In this document: in pieces, positions 6,935 through 16,032 of the stretch
Layout: every line of letters begins with the position of its first letter
Position numbering within the stretch: position 1 is the stretch's first letter
Assembly (NCBI GenBank): GCA_001828855.1
Contig: MHZT01000040.1
Span: 1-64,000, forward strand
DNA length: 64,000 nucleotides
Direction: 5' to 3'
Source: Rhodobacterales bacterium RIFCSPHIGHO2_02_FULL_62_130
Lineage (GTDB): Bacteria > Pseudomonadota > Alphaproteobacteria > Rhodobacterales > Rhodobacteraceae
Program-made: the position numbers and the translations under genes
Notes under the pieces: model-generated
Told to the model about the DNA's origin: nothing
What the model saw: the letters and a program-made list of their open reading frames with translations, nothing else
Databases searched by the model: none

Positions 6935-8602
6935 ATGTCGACTCTGACACTCAACAAGATTACCGCGCAAAAGGGCATTTCGGTGGCCGATGCGACACGC
7001 AAATGCGCCGATCTGGGGTGGAATCCTTCCTACGTTCAGGAAGCGATGACCTACCCTTCCGACTACAAGATCACCAAAGCCCCCCGCGATCCGATGAAGC
7101 AGGTGCTGCGGTCCTACTTCTCGATGCAGGAGGAAAAGGACAACCGGGTATACGGTGCCTTGGATGCCGCCCTACGTGGCGACATGTTCCGCAACGTCGA
7201 ACCCCGCTGGGTCGAATGGATGAAGCTGTTCCTGGCGATCATCCCGTTCCCAGAAATCTCGGCCGCCCGTTCGATGGCCATGGTCAGCCGTCTGGCACCG
7301 GGCGAAGATCTGCGGACCGGTTTCACCATGCAGATGGTCGATGAATTCCGCCACTCCACCATTCAGATGAACCTGAAGAAGTGGTATATGGAAAACTACA
7401 TCGACCCCGCAGGCTTTGACATCACCGAAGAGGCCTTCGGCAAATGCTATGCCACCACCATCGGTCGGCAGTTTGGCGAAGGGTTCATCACCGGCGACGC
7501 AATGACCTCGGCCTGCATGTATCTGACCGTTGTGGCGGAAACCGCGTTCACCAATACGCTGTTCGTTGCCATGCCGTCGGAAGCCGCACGCAACGGCGAC
7601 TATGCGCTGCCGACGGTGTTCCTGTCGGTGCAATCGGACGAATCCCGCCATATCGGCAACGGCCACTCGCTGATGATGGCCGCGCTGAAAGAGCCGGAGA
7701 ACCATCTGCTGATCGAGCGAGACATGAAATATGCCTTCTGGCAGAACCATGCCATCGTTGATGCGGCAATCGGGACGTTCATCGAATACGGCACCACCGA
7801 CCGCGACAAGACCAAGGAAAGCTATGCCGAGATGTGGCATCGCTGGGTCTATGAGGACTACTATCGCACCTACATGCTGCCGATGGAAAAATACGGCATC
7901 AAGATACACCATGATGACGTGACCCTGGCCTGGGAGCGGATCACCAAGAAGAACTATGTCCACAAGATCGGGCAGTTCTTTGCGGTGGGCTGGCCGGTGA
8001 ACTTCTGGCGGATCGAGGCGCAGACCGAGAAAGACTTCGAATGGTTCGAACATAAGTATCCGGGTTGGTATGCCGAATTCGGGGACTTCTGGAAATGGTA
8101 TGCCAAGCTGTCGAAGCCCGGTCAGAAGGTCATCACCTTCAACGAGGAAGTCGGCTACGTTTACCCGCACCGTTGCTGGTCCAGCCTTGTGCCTTGCGTC
8201 ATCCGTGAGGACATGGTGGTCGGCGAGTTGAATGGCCAACTGCACACGTTCGCCCATGAAATCGACCGTTGGACTGCCATGGAGGCGTTCTCGGACGAAT
8301 TCCAAGGCCGTCCGACCCCTGCGATGGGCCGCTTCTCGGGCAAGCGCGAATGGGAGACGCTGTATGACGGCGTTGATCTGGCCGATGCGATTGTCGATCT
8401 GAACTTTGTGCGTTCCGATGGCAAAACCCTGATCCCGCAACCGCACCTGCGCTTTGACGACAAGGACATGTGGACGCTGGACCATGTGCGCGGCCACACG
8501 CTCGGCTCGCCTCTGAATGCGCTGCGCGGCATGGATGAGGCAACCCGCAAGGCACACCTTGCCGATTATGCCAAGGGCTTCACCATCAGCCCCTGCAACT
8601 AA
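6935..8602 (+). CDS. mimA: Propane/acetone-type di-iron monooxygenase, hydroxylase large subunit
   Basis: This is the 555-residue alpha subunit of a soluble di-iron monooxygenase (propane 2-monooxygenase/MimA/PrmA group), which hydroxylates short alkanes, ketones or phenols with O2. All six iron ligands can be read: E107, E137 and H140 (DEFRH), E202, E236 and H239 (DESRH). Their spacing equals that of methane monooxygenase MmoX (E114, E144, H147, E209, E243, H246) with a constant offset of seven, so the centre should be intact. It heads the order large subunit, reductase, small subunit, coupling protein that defines this group. The exact substrate cannot be read from sequence. Confidence 0.93.
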   Translation: MSTLTLNKITAQKGISVADATRKCADLGWNPSYVQEAMTYPSDYKITKAPRDPMKQVLRSYFSMQEEKDNRVYGALDAALRGDMFRNVEPRWVEWMKLFLAIIPFPEISAARSMAMVSRLAPGEDLRTGFTMQMVDEFRHSTIQMNLKKWYMENYIDPAGFDITEEAFGKCYATTIGRQFGEGFITGDAMTSACMYLTVVAETAFTNTLFVAMPSEAARNGDYALPTVFLSVQSDESRHIGNGHSLMMAALKEPENHLLIERDMKYAFWQNHAIVDAAIGTFIEYGTTDRDKTKESYAEMWHRWVYEDYYRTYMLPMEKYGIKIHHDDVTLAWERITKKNYVHKIGQFFAVGWPVNFWRIEAQTEKDFEWFEHKYPGWYAEFGDFWKWYAKLSKPGQKVITFNEEVGYVYPHRCWSSLVPCVIREDMVVGELNGQLHTFAHEIDRWTAMEAFSDEFQGRPTPAMGRFSGKREWETLYDGVDLADAIVDLNFVRSDGKTLIPQPHLRFDDKDMWTLDHVRGHTLGSPLNALRGMDEATRKAHLADYAKGFTISPCN

Positions 8603-8612
8603 CCTTCTGATT

Positions 8613-8666
8613 ATGGGCCGGTAATTCCGGCCCATACCACCCCGCGCCGCTGCCCGCTTCGGGCAG
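8613..8666 (+). promoter_or_regulatory. Two tandem hairpins between mimA and mimB
   Basis: Hairpin 1 is ATGGGCCGG (8613-8621), loop TAATT, CCGGCCCAT. Hairpin 2 is CTGCCCG (8650-8656), loop CTT, CGGGCAG. No U-run follows. They occupy the 101-bp gap inside the operon. Likely effects are partial termination or protection of the mimA message, so that hydroxylase outnumbers reductase. Confidence 0.6.
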
Positions 8667-8703
8667 GGGATTCAGAACTGCACTCTGCAAAAGGCCTCAT
8701 CAG

Positions 8704-9768
8704 ATGTCAGAAACCTTCACCGTTCGATTGGAACCCGTCGGGGTCGAATTCGAAGTTGACGCCGGCGAGACTGTGCTGGACGCCGCCTTCCGTCAGGGCA
8801 TATCGCTGCCACATGGCTGCAAGGAAGGCCAGTGTTCGGCCTGCAAATGCAACCTTGTTGAAGGTGAGGTCGAGCTGCTGAAATACTCGACCTTCGCGCT
8901 GTCGGATGGCGAGCGTGATCAGGGTGGCATCTTGCTGTGCCGTTCCTTGGCACAGGACGATCTGACCATCGAACTGCTGAATTTCGACGAAGAACTGCTG
9001 TCGAAGTCCATCGCGGTCAAAGACTTCAAGGGGAAGATCACGGCCAAATCCAACCTGACGCATGACATCCGGGCCATCGAAATAGACATCGAAACGCCGA
9101 TCAAATTTTGGGCCGGGCAATATGTCGACATCACCGTCAGAACCAAAGATGGGGAGGAGATTACGCGCTCGTTCTCCATGGCAAATACGCCGGACCAAGC
9201 CCAAAAACTCCGGTTCATCATCAAAAAATACCCCGACGGAAAGTTCAGCAATGAACTCGACGCAGGCGGCATCGAAGTCGGAGCAAATGTCACCGTGCGC
9301 GGACCTTTCGGCACCTGCTTCCGCCGCGAAGGACGCACCGGACCCATAGTGCTGGTGGCCGCAGGGTCAGGCATGTCGCCGATCTGGTCGATCCTGCATG
9401 ACCACATCGCCAGCGGTGAAAAGCGCCCCGTCCATTTCTTCTACGGCGCGCGCACACAAAGCGATCTGTTCTATCTGCCGCAGATCGCCGCCATCACCGA
9501 CGCTCATCCGGAAATCACCTTCACGCCGGTGTTGTCGCACGCCAGCGACGATCCCGATTGGCACGGCGCGCAGGGCTTTGTGCATCAGGTGGTCGGCAGC
9601 GAGTTGAAGCGTCTGAATATCGAAGGCGGTGATGCCTATGCCTGCGGTCCGCCGCCGATGATCGACGCGCTTAGTCCGGTTTTGTTCCTGCTCGATTTTG
9701 ATCCCGAGCGCACCTTCTACGACAAGTTTACCCCGTCCACCGCACCCGCGCCAATCAAAGCGCATTGA
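8704..9768 (+). CDS. mimB: Monooxygenase NADH reductase
   Basis: This is the 354-residue flavin/iron-sulfur reductase that passes electrons from NADH to the di-iron hydroxylase. The N-terminal plant-type [2Fe-2S] domain has C39, C44, C47 and C79. An FAD-binding ferredoxin reductase domain follows, with ITRSFSMANTP. The NAD domain has LVAAGSGMSPIWSI and YACGPPPMID. Length and domain order match MmoC/PrmB. It starts at ATG 8704 behind two intercistronic hairpins and is followed 38 bp later by the small hydroxylase subunit. Confidence 0.93.
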   Translation: MSETFTVRLEPVGVEFEVDAGETVLDAAFRQGISLPHGCKEGQCSACKCNLVEGEVELLKYSTFALSDGERDQGGILLCRSLAQDDLTIELLNFDEELLSKSIAVKDFKGKITAKSNLTHDIRAIEIDIETPIKFWAGQYVDITVRTKDGEEITRSFSMANTPDQAQKLRFIIKKYPDGKFSNELDAGGIEVGANVTVRGPFGTCFRREGRTGPIVLVAAGSGMSPIWSILHDHIASGEKRPVHFFYGARTQSDLFYLPQIAAITDAHPEITFTPVLSHASDDPDWHGAQGFVHQVVGSELKRLNIEGGDAYACGPPPMIDALSPVLFLLDFDPERTFYDKFTPSTAPAPIKAH

Positions 9769-9806
9769 TACCAAGGGGTTAAACCCCCACCACAAGGGAG
9801 AGAGAC

Positions 9807-10865
9807 ATGGTTGCCACATCAAGCTCGGTTGGCTCAGGCGCCGCAGGAGCCGCGATTTTCGCCGATAGCGAAAGCCGCCGTTACCGCTACTTTGAACCCC
9901 GCGCCAAGCGCGCCACCCATTACGAAGACGTCACGGTGGACGTGCAGCCCGACCCGGAACGCTATCTGATCCAGGATTGGATCATCTCGTTTCCGGACGG
10001 TCGCGGGGCCTATCAGAAGGACAGCACCAAAGCGCAAAGCAGCAATTGGCACGCCTTCCGCGCGCCCGATCAGGAATGGGAACGCACGCATTATCAACGC
10101 CAGTCACGCATCGAGGTGATGGTGCAGGCGGTGATCGCCAATGGTCGCAAGTCCGGCGCGCAGCATGCGTTTGATGCCGCCTGGGGCAAGACCCTGCAGA
10201 AGCATCTGGGGGCCTGGAAACACGCCGAGTTCGGCCTTGGCTGTGCGCTGATGCAGGCGCAGCGCGGCGGCTACACACAGATGATCAACAACGCGACGCT
10301 GACCAATTCGTCGTACAAGCTGCGGCTTTCGCAGGACATCACCCTGTATCTGGCCGAAATCGGCATGGATATTCCGGGCTGGGATGACGAGGCCGGCAAA
10401 ACCGCCTGGCTGGAAGACCCGATGTGGCAAGGCACCCGCGAAGCCGTGGAAACCATCATGGGCTGCACCGACTATCTGGAGCAGTACTTTGCCATCAACC
10501 TGGTGTTCGAGCCTTTGGTGGGTGAGCTGTTCCGCTCGGGCTTCCTGATGCAGTTTGGCGCGGCAAACAACGACTTCATGACGCCCTCGGTGATTGCTGC
10601 GGCAGAAGGCGACTACGAGCGTAACCTCGCCAATGCTATCGACCTGATCTGGCTGTTGGCCAATGACGAAAAGTTCGGCGCGCAGAACCGCACGTTGTTC
10701 CAGTCTTGGGTCAAAAAGCACGGCGCGCTGGCCGACAAGGCTGCCCGCCAGTTGCAGCCGATCTGGTCGAAGCCTCATTCCAAGCCGATCAGCTTTGAAG
10801 AAGCGCGCGCCGTTTCCGAAGAGCGCTTCGCCAAGATCCTTGGCGAAGTATCCCTGTCCCGCTGA
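9807..10865 (+). CDS. mimC: Monooxygenase hydroxylase small subunit
   Basis: This 352-residue protein is the beta subunit of the hydroxylase, a ferritin-like helical protein that packs against the alpha subunit and has no iron. Recognisable family stretches are RRYRYFEPRAKRATHYEDVTVD near the N-terminus and LVFEPLVGELFRSGFL in the second half. AAGGGAGAGAG precedes the ATG. The position between reductase and coupling protein is that of PrmC/MimC. The N-terminus has an Ala/Gly/Ser-rich extension of about 20 residues before the conserved part. Confidence 0.92.
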   Translation: MVATSSSVGSGAAGAAIFADSESRRYRYFEPRAKRATHYEDVTVDVQPDPERYLIQDWIISFPDGRGAYQKDSTKAQSSNWHAFRAPDQEWERTHYQRQSRIEVMVQAVIANGRKSGAQHAFDAAWGKTLQKHLGAWKHAEFGLGCALMQAQRGGYTQMINNATLTNSSYKLRLSQDITLYLAEIGMDIPGWDDEAGKTAWLEDPMWQGTREAVETIMGCTDYLEQYFAINLVFEPLVGELFRSGFLMQFGAANNDFMTPSVIAAAEGDYERNLANAIDLIWLLANDEKFGAQNRTLFQSWVKKHGALADKAARQLQPIWSKPHSKPISFEEARAVSEERFAKILGEVSLSR

Positions 10866-10876
10866 AAGGAAATCCC

Positions 10877-11245
10877 ATGTCAAACGTTGCACGCGACAAT
10901 TCGCACGACAACATCTTCAAGGCGATGAAGGACATCACCTTTGAGAAAACCGTTTCGCATCAATGCGGTGTCACGATGTCGGATTCGGTCGAGGCCCGCG
11001 CCATCGCCGAATTCATGGATGCCAAGCCGGGGGTGACGGTGACGTATAACCCGGCGCTGATCCGCATTGATGGCTCGGGCAAGCTGATCTTCAAGATGGA
11101 TGAGATCAGCGAATTTCTGGGTCGGGAAATGACTGCCGAGTTGTTCGAGGTGAATTCCTCGACCCACTACGGCCGCATGGTGCGGACCGACGACAACACG
11201 GTGATCCTGTTCGGCGATATGAACGAGATGCTGGAATACATCTGA
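10877..11245 (+). CDS. mimD: Monooxygenase coupling (regulatory) protein
   Basis: This 122-residue MmoB/DmpM-type effector binds the hydroxylase and gates O2 and substrate access. It contains no cofactor motif, as expected. Family features are the SDSVEARAIAEFMD helix and the central PGVTVTYNPALIRIDGSGKLIF region. It begins 11 bp after the mimC stop with AAAGGAAA upstream, so translation is likely linked. The N-terminal 30 residues (DNIFKAMKDITFEKT) form a tail like that known in relatives. Confidence 0.9.
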   Translation: MSNVARDNSHDNIFKAMKDITFEKTVSHQCGVTMSDSVEARAIAEFMDAKPGVTVTYNPALIRIDGSGKLIFKMDEISEFLGREMTAELFEVNSSTHYGRMVRTDDNTVILFGDMNEMLEYI

Positions 11246-11305
11246 AAATCCGGTGCGGGGGAACACCCCGCACCACCTTCCAACCCATTCCCAAAGGCAA
11301 CGAAG

Positions 11306-12331
11306 ATGTATGTAACCCCCGAAGGCAAAGAGATTTTCGTGGTCGATGGCCACGCCCATTTCTGGGACGGCAGCCCGGAAAACCAGAAGAACGTCCATGG
11401 CAAGCAATTCATTGACTGTTTCTATGCCTACCACACCGGCCTGTCGCCCAAAGAGCAGCTTTGGGAGAAGTCCAAGTTCGAAAAGTACAGCCCGAACGAG
11501 CTTTACAACGATCTGTTCATCGACGGGCCGGACGACATTGCGATCTTCCAGACCACCTCGCTGAGCGATTTCTACAAGACCGGCTTTGGCTGCATCAAGC
11601 GGACCAGCGAAATCGCCAAAAAGTATCCGAACCGCTTTATCGTCAACGGTGCATTTGATCCGCGCGATGGCGAAAAGGCCTTGGAATACATCCATTTCAT
11701 GAAAGAGACCTATGACATCAAGGGGGTGAAGATGTACACCGCCGAGTGGAACGGGGCCTCGAAGGGATGGCGGCTGAACGACCCGGATGCCTACAAATGC
11801 TTTGAGCTGTGCGACAAGCTGGGCATCAAGAACATCCATGTCCACAAAGGCCCGACGATCATCCCGCTGAACAAGGATGCCTTTGATGTGCATGATGTGG
11901 ATTATGCCGCGACCGATTTCCAGAACCTGAACTGGATTGTCGAGCATTGTGGCCTGCCGCGTCTGGATGATTTCTGCTGGATCGCCACGCAGGAAACCAA
12001 TGTCTACGCGGGCCTTGCCGTGGCCTTGCCGTTCATCCATTCCCGTCCGCGCTATTTTGGCGAGATCATGGCCGAACTGCTGTTCTGGCTTGGGCCAGAG
12101 AAGATCCTGTTCGGGTCGGACTATGCGATCTGGACGCCGAAATGGCTGGTCGAAAAGCTGTGGGCCTTCCAGATCCCCGAGGATATTTCGGCGGAACGTG
12201 GGGGCGTGCAACTGACCGACGAGATCAAGGAGAAGATCCTTGGCCTCAACGCGGCCCGGCTTTACGACATCGATGTTGCGGCGCGCAAAGCGGAATTTGC
12301 CGCGCACCCGATGTCCATCGCGGCCGAGTAA
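11306..12331 (+). CDS. Amidohydrolase-family metal-dependent hydrolase of the mim operon
   Basis: This 341-residue TIM-barrel protein belongs to the amidohydrolase-2 group. The first-strand metal ligands are in VDGHAHFW (about residues 15-22), and the C-terminal aspartate is in FGSDYAIWTPKW. Homologues sit in the same position in propane monooxygenase operons of actinobacteria and proteobacteria. Their role is not settled; a part in assembly or in downstream hydrolysis has been considered. It follows mimD by 60 bp and precedes the DUF59 gene by 5 bp, so it is certainly in the operon. There is no signal peptide. Confidence 0.82.
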   Translation: MYVTPEGKEIFVVDGHAHFWDGSPENQKNVHGKQFIDCFYAYHTGLSPKEQLWEKSKFEKYSPNELYNDLFIDGPDDIAIFQTTSLSDFYKTGFGCIKRTSEIAKKYPNRFIVNGAFDPRDGEKALEYIHFMKETYDIKGVKMYTAEWNGASKGWRLNDPDAYKCFELCDKLGIKNIHVHKGPTIIPLNKDAFDVHDVDYAATDFQNLNWIVEHCGLPRLDDFCWIATQETNVYAGLAVALPFIHSRPRYFGEIMAELLFWLGPEKILFGSDYAIWTPKWLVEKLWAFQIPEDISAERGGVQLTDEIKEKILGLNAARLYDIDVAARKAEFAAHPMSIAAE

Positions 12332-12336
12332 GACCC

Positions 12337-13146
12337 ATGACCGCGCCCATATCTTTCGCCTTGGATGACGCCCCGTTGGAACAGGTTTGGGCGCGGCTTG
12401 ATCTGGTGATGGACCCCGAACTGGATGAGCCTGTAACCGATATGGGCTTCATCGAGGCGGTGTCCGTCATCCGTACCGCACCTGACCAAAACACAAGCAC
12501 GGTGCATGTCAGCTTTCGCCTGCCAACCTATTGGTGCTCGCCCAACTTTGCCTTCCTGATGGCCGAGGGGATCAAGCGCCAGATCGAGGTCTTGCCTTGG
12601 GTTGGGCAAGCCGTGGTGACATTGCAAGACCACATGGCCGCCGACGAAATGAATGCGGCCATCAACGCCGGTGCCAGTTTCGGCACGGTTTTCGCCGAAT
12701 TGCAGCCCGACGAAGACCTTGCCGCGCTGCGGGAAAAGTTCGACATCAAAGCCTTCCAGCGACGGCAGGAAGTGGTGATCAAAGCCATGCTTGCCATGGG
12801 CTTCTTGCCTGCAGAGATCGTTAAAATGCCCCGCGCGCTTGTCGAAACGGCCGCGTTTACTGACCCTGAAGCGGCCCGCCAGAAAATCCGCTATCTGGCG
12901 ATCCTTGACGAAAAGCACCTGGCGCCCAGCCCGCGCGATCTGGCTTTTCCCACCTATCAGGGCGCGCGGATAGATGATTACGCGCAGTATATGGACCTGC
13001 TCCGCTCGGTCAGGATCAACATGGAATTCTCCGGCTCGCTTTGCCGGGGGCTGAAACGCAGCCGCTACCAAGAGGCCGATCTGTCTGGCGACGTGCCAAT
13101 ACTGGTCGATTTCACCGCACCCAACCTCACGCACGCCTGCCGCTGA
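12337..13146 (+). CDS. DUF59/MIP18-type protein with C-terminal extension
   Basis: This 269-residue protein has an N-terminal half (about 8-105: LEQVWARLDLVMDPELDEPVTDMGFI, VSFRLPTYWC) of the DUF59/PaaD/MIP18 class, which helps mature iron-sulfur or other metal centres. The remaining 160 residues are an extension I cannot assign, with many charged helices and a C-terminal SLCRGLKRSRYQEADL stretch. ATG 12337 lies 5 bp after the amidohydrolase stop. In this operon the obvious clients are the di-iron hydroxylase or the reductase cluster; that is inference from position. Confidence 0.78.
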   Translation: MTAPISFALDDAPLEQVWARLDLVMDPELDEPVTDMGFIEAVSVIRTAPDQNTSTVHVSFRLPTYWCSPNFAFLMAEGIKRQIEVLPWVGQAVVTLQDHMAADEMNAAINAGASFGTVFAELQPDEDLAALREKFDIKAFQRRQEVVIKAMLAMGFLPAEIVKMPRALVETAAFTDPEAARQKIRYLAILDEKHLAPSPRDLAFPTYQGARIDDYAQYMDLLRSVRINMEFSGSLCRGLKRSRYQEADLSGDVPILVDFTAPNLTHACR

Positions 13147-13194
13147 CAGGCGATCCCAAAAACACGAAAAACGGCTTTGGCCGAAGGAGGAACT

Positions 13195-14826
13195 ATGCCC
13201 AAGATCATGATCCACGGTAACGATGCCCGTCGCGCATTGGCGCATGGCGTGCAGAAACTGTCGGCGGCGGTTGAATCGACTCTTGGCCCGATGGGCATGA
13301 ACGCGATGATCGATCGCCCGATGGGCACCCCCCTGATCAGCCGCGATGGCGTGTCGATAGCTTCGGAAATCGAGCTGTTCGACCGTTTCGAGAACATGGG
13401 CGCGCAGGTGGTGCGCGAAGTGTCGATGCAAACCAATGACGTGGCGGGCGATGGCACCACCACCTCGATCGTTTTGGCCAATGGCATGATCCAGTCGGGT
13501 GTGGTGCTGATCGACAAGGGTGCAAAGCCGGTCGATCTGTGTCGCGGCATCGCGATGGCGGTCGAGGCCACGACTGCGGCCCTGCGCGCGGCGGCCAAGC
13601 CTGTCAAGGATCATGCCGTCCTGTCGGCGGTGGCCAAAATCTCGGCCTCAAGTGCCGAACTGGGCGAACTCGTGGCCGAGGCTTTCCGCCGGGTTGGCGC
13701 GCAGGGGGTGATTTCCACCGACTATGGCACCGGCAATACATCGACGCTGCAAGTGGTTGACGGCATGGCCTTTGATCGCGGCTATATCTCGCATCACATG
13801 GTCACCGATCTGGATGCGATGCGGGCGGTGGTGCTGAACCCCTATATCGTGCTGACCGATATCAAGATGAAGTCGCCCAGCCAGTTGGATGCTGCCAAGG
13901 CGATTGCCGACGAGGATGGCCGCCCCTTGGTGATCATCTCGGAAGAAACCTCGCCCGAGGTGCTGCTGACCCTGTTGGGCAAGGACGGGCCGGGCAAATT
14001 CCTTGTGGTGCATCCGCCAGAATTCGGCCACTGGCGCCGCAACATGATGGAGGATCTGGCGATCCTCACCGGCGGCAAAGTGCTGGCCCGTGATCTGGGC
14101 GACACGCTGGAAGCCATCACGCGGCTGGATATGGGAAGCGCGGAACGGATCGAGGCGACCAATTCCGACGCGATGATCATTCGCGGCCATGGCGACCCGC
14201 AAGCCATCGCAGCCCGCCGCGCCCAAGTGCAACGCCTGTATGAAGTCGCCCCGCCCAACATCGACAAAGACAAGTTGCAAGAGCGTCTTGCCAAGCTTTG
14301 CGGCGGCACGGCCACGATCTTCGCGGGCGGCGTGACGCCTGTTGAGCAGAAGCGCACCATCCAGTTGATCGAGGATTCCCTGAATGCCGTGCGCGCCGCT
14401 TCGGACGAAGGCGTTTTGGTTGGGGGTGGCGTGGCGCTGGCGCGGATTGCGCCGTCACTCGCCGAACTGGCACTGGCCGAGGAGGGCGACGTGCGGCGCG
14501 GGATTGAACTGGTGCAATCGGTGCTGACCTTGCCGCTGGCCCGCATCGCCTTCAACGCTGGGGCAGAACCCAATGACGTGGTTCGCAAGGTCTGCGCGCT
14601 GCATGGCGATCACGGCTACAATGCCGCCACCGGAACCTATCAGGATCTGATGAAATCCGGCGTGATTGATCCGGTGCGCGTCACCTATTCGGCGCTGATG
14701 AACGCAGGCTCGGTGGCGACGCTGATCCTGACCACTGAAACCCTGATCGCCGATCTGGCCGAGGATGAAGATCCGACCGCAGGGGCCGCCTTGGGGGGCG
14801 GGGCCGAAAAACTTGGCCGTAAGTGA
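13195..14826 (+). CDS. mimG: Dedicated GroEL-like chaperonin (MimG type)
   Basis: This 543-residue group I chaperonin subunit has the GroEL core: AAVESTLGPMGMNAMID, the NDVAGDGTTTSIVLANGM nucleotide loop and LVGGGVALAR. GroEL-like genes inside propane monooxygenase operons are needed to fold the hydroxylase large subunit in mycobacteria, which is the likely role here. There is no groES next to it. The C-terminus is GGGAEKLGRK, without the Gly-Gly-Met tail of housekeeping GroEL, as expected for a specialised paralogue. GAAGGAGG precedes ATG 13195. Confidence 0.9.
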   Translation: MPKIMIHGNDARRALAHGVQKLSAAVESTLGPMGMNAMIDRPMGTPLISRDGVSIASEIELFDRFENMGAQVVREVSMQTNDVAGDGTTTSIVLANGMIQSGVVLIDKGAKPVDLCRGIAMAVEATTAALRAAAKPVKDHAVLSAVAKISASSAELGELVAEAFRRVGAQGVISTDYGTGNTSTLQVVDGMAFDRGYISHHMVTDLDAMRAVVLNPYIVLTDIKMKSPSQLDAAKAIADEDGRPLVIISEETSPEVLLTLLGKDGPGKFLVVHPPEFGHWRRNMMEDLAILTGGKVLARDLGDTLEAITRLDMGSAERIEATNSDAMIIRGHGDPQAIAARRAQVQRLYEVAPPNIDKDKLQERLAKLCGGTATIFAGGVTPVEQKRTIQLIEDSLNAVRAASDEGVLVGGGVALARIAPSLAELALAEEGDVRRGIELVQSVLTLPLARIAFNAGAEPNDVVRKVCALHGDHGYNAATGTYQDLMKSGVIDPVRVTYSALMNAGSVATLILTTETLIADLAEDEDPTAGAALGGGAEKLGRK

Positions 14827-14861
14827 TTGGCTGACCATATAAATCAGGAAAGGGCTGCGCC

Positions 14862-15905
14862 ATGAAAGCCGCAAGACTTTACGAATATGACCCCGCAATG
14901 AATGTTCAGTTGAAGATCGAAAACGTCAAAGCCCCCACCATCATGGGGCCGACGGATGTGATCGTGAAGGTCGGAGCGGCGGGCCTGTGCCGCACCGATC
15001 TGCACATCATCGAAGGTGTGTGGAAGGACATCATGGATCAGGGTGGCAACCTGTTGCCCTATATCATGGGGCATGAAAACGCCGGTTGGGTCGAGGATGT
15101 CGGATCAGGTGTTACCTCGGTGAAACCCGGCGACACGGTGATCTGCCACCCGCACCGCACCTGTGGCATTTGCCTGTCGTGCCGCTATGGCGACGACATG
15201 CACTGTGAGCACAGCCTGTTTCCGGGCCTTGGGCTGGATGGCGGCTTTGCCGAATATTTCCTGACCTCGGAACGCAGCCTGATCAAGCTGAACCCCAACA
15301 TCACGCCCTTGGATGTGGCCCCGATGGCCGATGCCGGTATCACCGCCTATCGTGCGGCGAAAAAGGCCGCCAAAGCCCTGCGCCCCGGTGCCTATTGCGT
15401 GATCGTCGGGGTTGGCGGCTTGGGCCATATCGCCTTGCAATGCCTGCATGAAATCTCGGGCTGCCGTATCATCGCGGTAGACCGTGAACCTGCCGCGCGG
15501 CAGTTGTGCAAAGACCTTGGTGCCGATTTCGTGCTGGATGGCGGCCCGAATGTTATCGAGGAGATCAAGCAGATCACCGGCGGCGGCGCGCAGGTGGTCA
15601 TGGATTTTGTCGGTGAGTTGGGTGTCGAGAACCTGTGCTGGAAGATGGTCCGCCCCGGTGGCGAGCTGATCATGATCGGCTATGGTGGCAAGATCGAAGT
15701 GCCGACCGCGCATCTGGTCATCAACGAGATCAACATCGGCGGCAGTCTTGTCGGCAACTACACCGAACTGGTCGAACTGATGGAGTTGAACGCCGACGGC
15801 AAGGTCAAGATGCACTATGCCGAATACAGCCTGGATAACATCAATCAGGCCCTCGACGACTTCAAGCACCGCCGCTTCGCGGGCCGCGGCGTGATCGTGC
15901 CGTAA
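14862..15905 (+). CDS. Zinc-dependent NAD alcohol dehydrogenase
   Basis: This 347-residue medium-chain dehydrogenase most likely oxidises the alcohol made by the monooxygenase, such as 2-propanol to acetone. Catalytic zinc ligands are C43 and the H71-E72 pair; structural zinc ligands are C101, C104, C107 and C115. The nucleotide fold is VIVGVGGLGHIALQ, followed by the acidic IIAVDRE strand end that favours NAD over NADP. It starts 35 bp after mimG and ends the operon before a terminator-like hairpin. Gene order matches mim/prm loci with a co-transcribed dehydrogenase. Confidence 0.9.
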   Translation: MKAARLYEYDPAMNVQLKIENVKAPTIMGPTDVIVKVGAAGLCRTDLHIIEGVWKDIMDQGGNLLPYIMGHENAGWVEDVGSGVTSVKPGDTVICHPHRTCGICLSCRYGDDMHCEHSLFPGLGLDGGFAEYFLTSERSLIKLNPNITPLDVAPMADAGITAYRAAKKAAKALRPGAYCVIVGVGGLGHIALQCLHEISGCRIIAVDREPAARQLCKDLGADFVLDGGPNVIEEIKQITGGGAQVVMDFVGELGVENLCWKMVRPGGELIMIGYGGKIEVPTAHLVINEINIGGSLVGNYTELVELMELNADGKVKMHYAEYSLDNINQALDDFKHRRFAGRGVIVP

Positions 15906-15936
15906 GGCAAAGTGCCGCCCAACCACAGCAAATCCC

Positions 15937-15966
15937 AAGACGGTCGCCGCAAAGCGGGGCCGTCTT
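15937..15966 (+). terminator. Terminator-like hairpin after the alcohol dehydrogenase
   Basis: AAGACGG (15937-15943) pairs with CCGTCTT (15960-15966), with an inner CCGC/GCGG stem. There is no clear U-run (TTGCAA follows), so it may be a weak or attenuating terminator. The aquaporin gene starts 67 bp later and may still be read through. Confidence 0.55.
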
Positions 15967-16032
15967 GCAACCGCACATTTGTGCAAACACGGCGCGCATC
16001 AAAAGCGGCCGGTCCGATCAACAGGAGAAATC

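Noticed and set aside
7172..8635. Long antisense open frame opposite mimA (487 codons)
   Set aside because: It mirrors a gene whose iron ligands are all intact on the other strand; high GC keeps antisense frames open.
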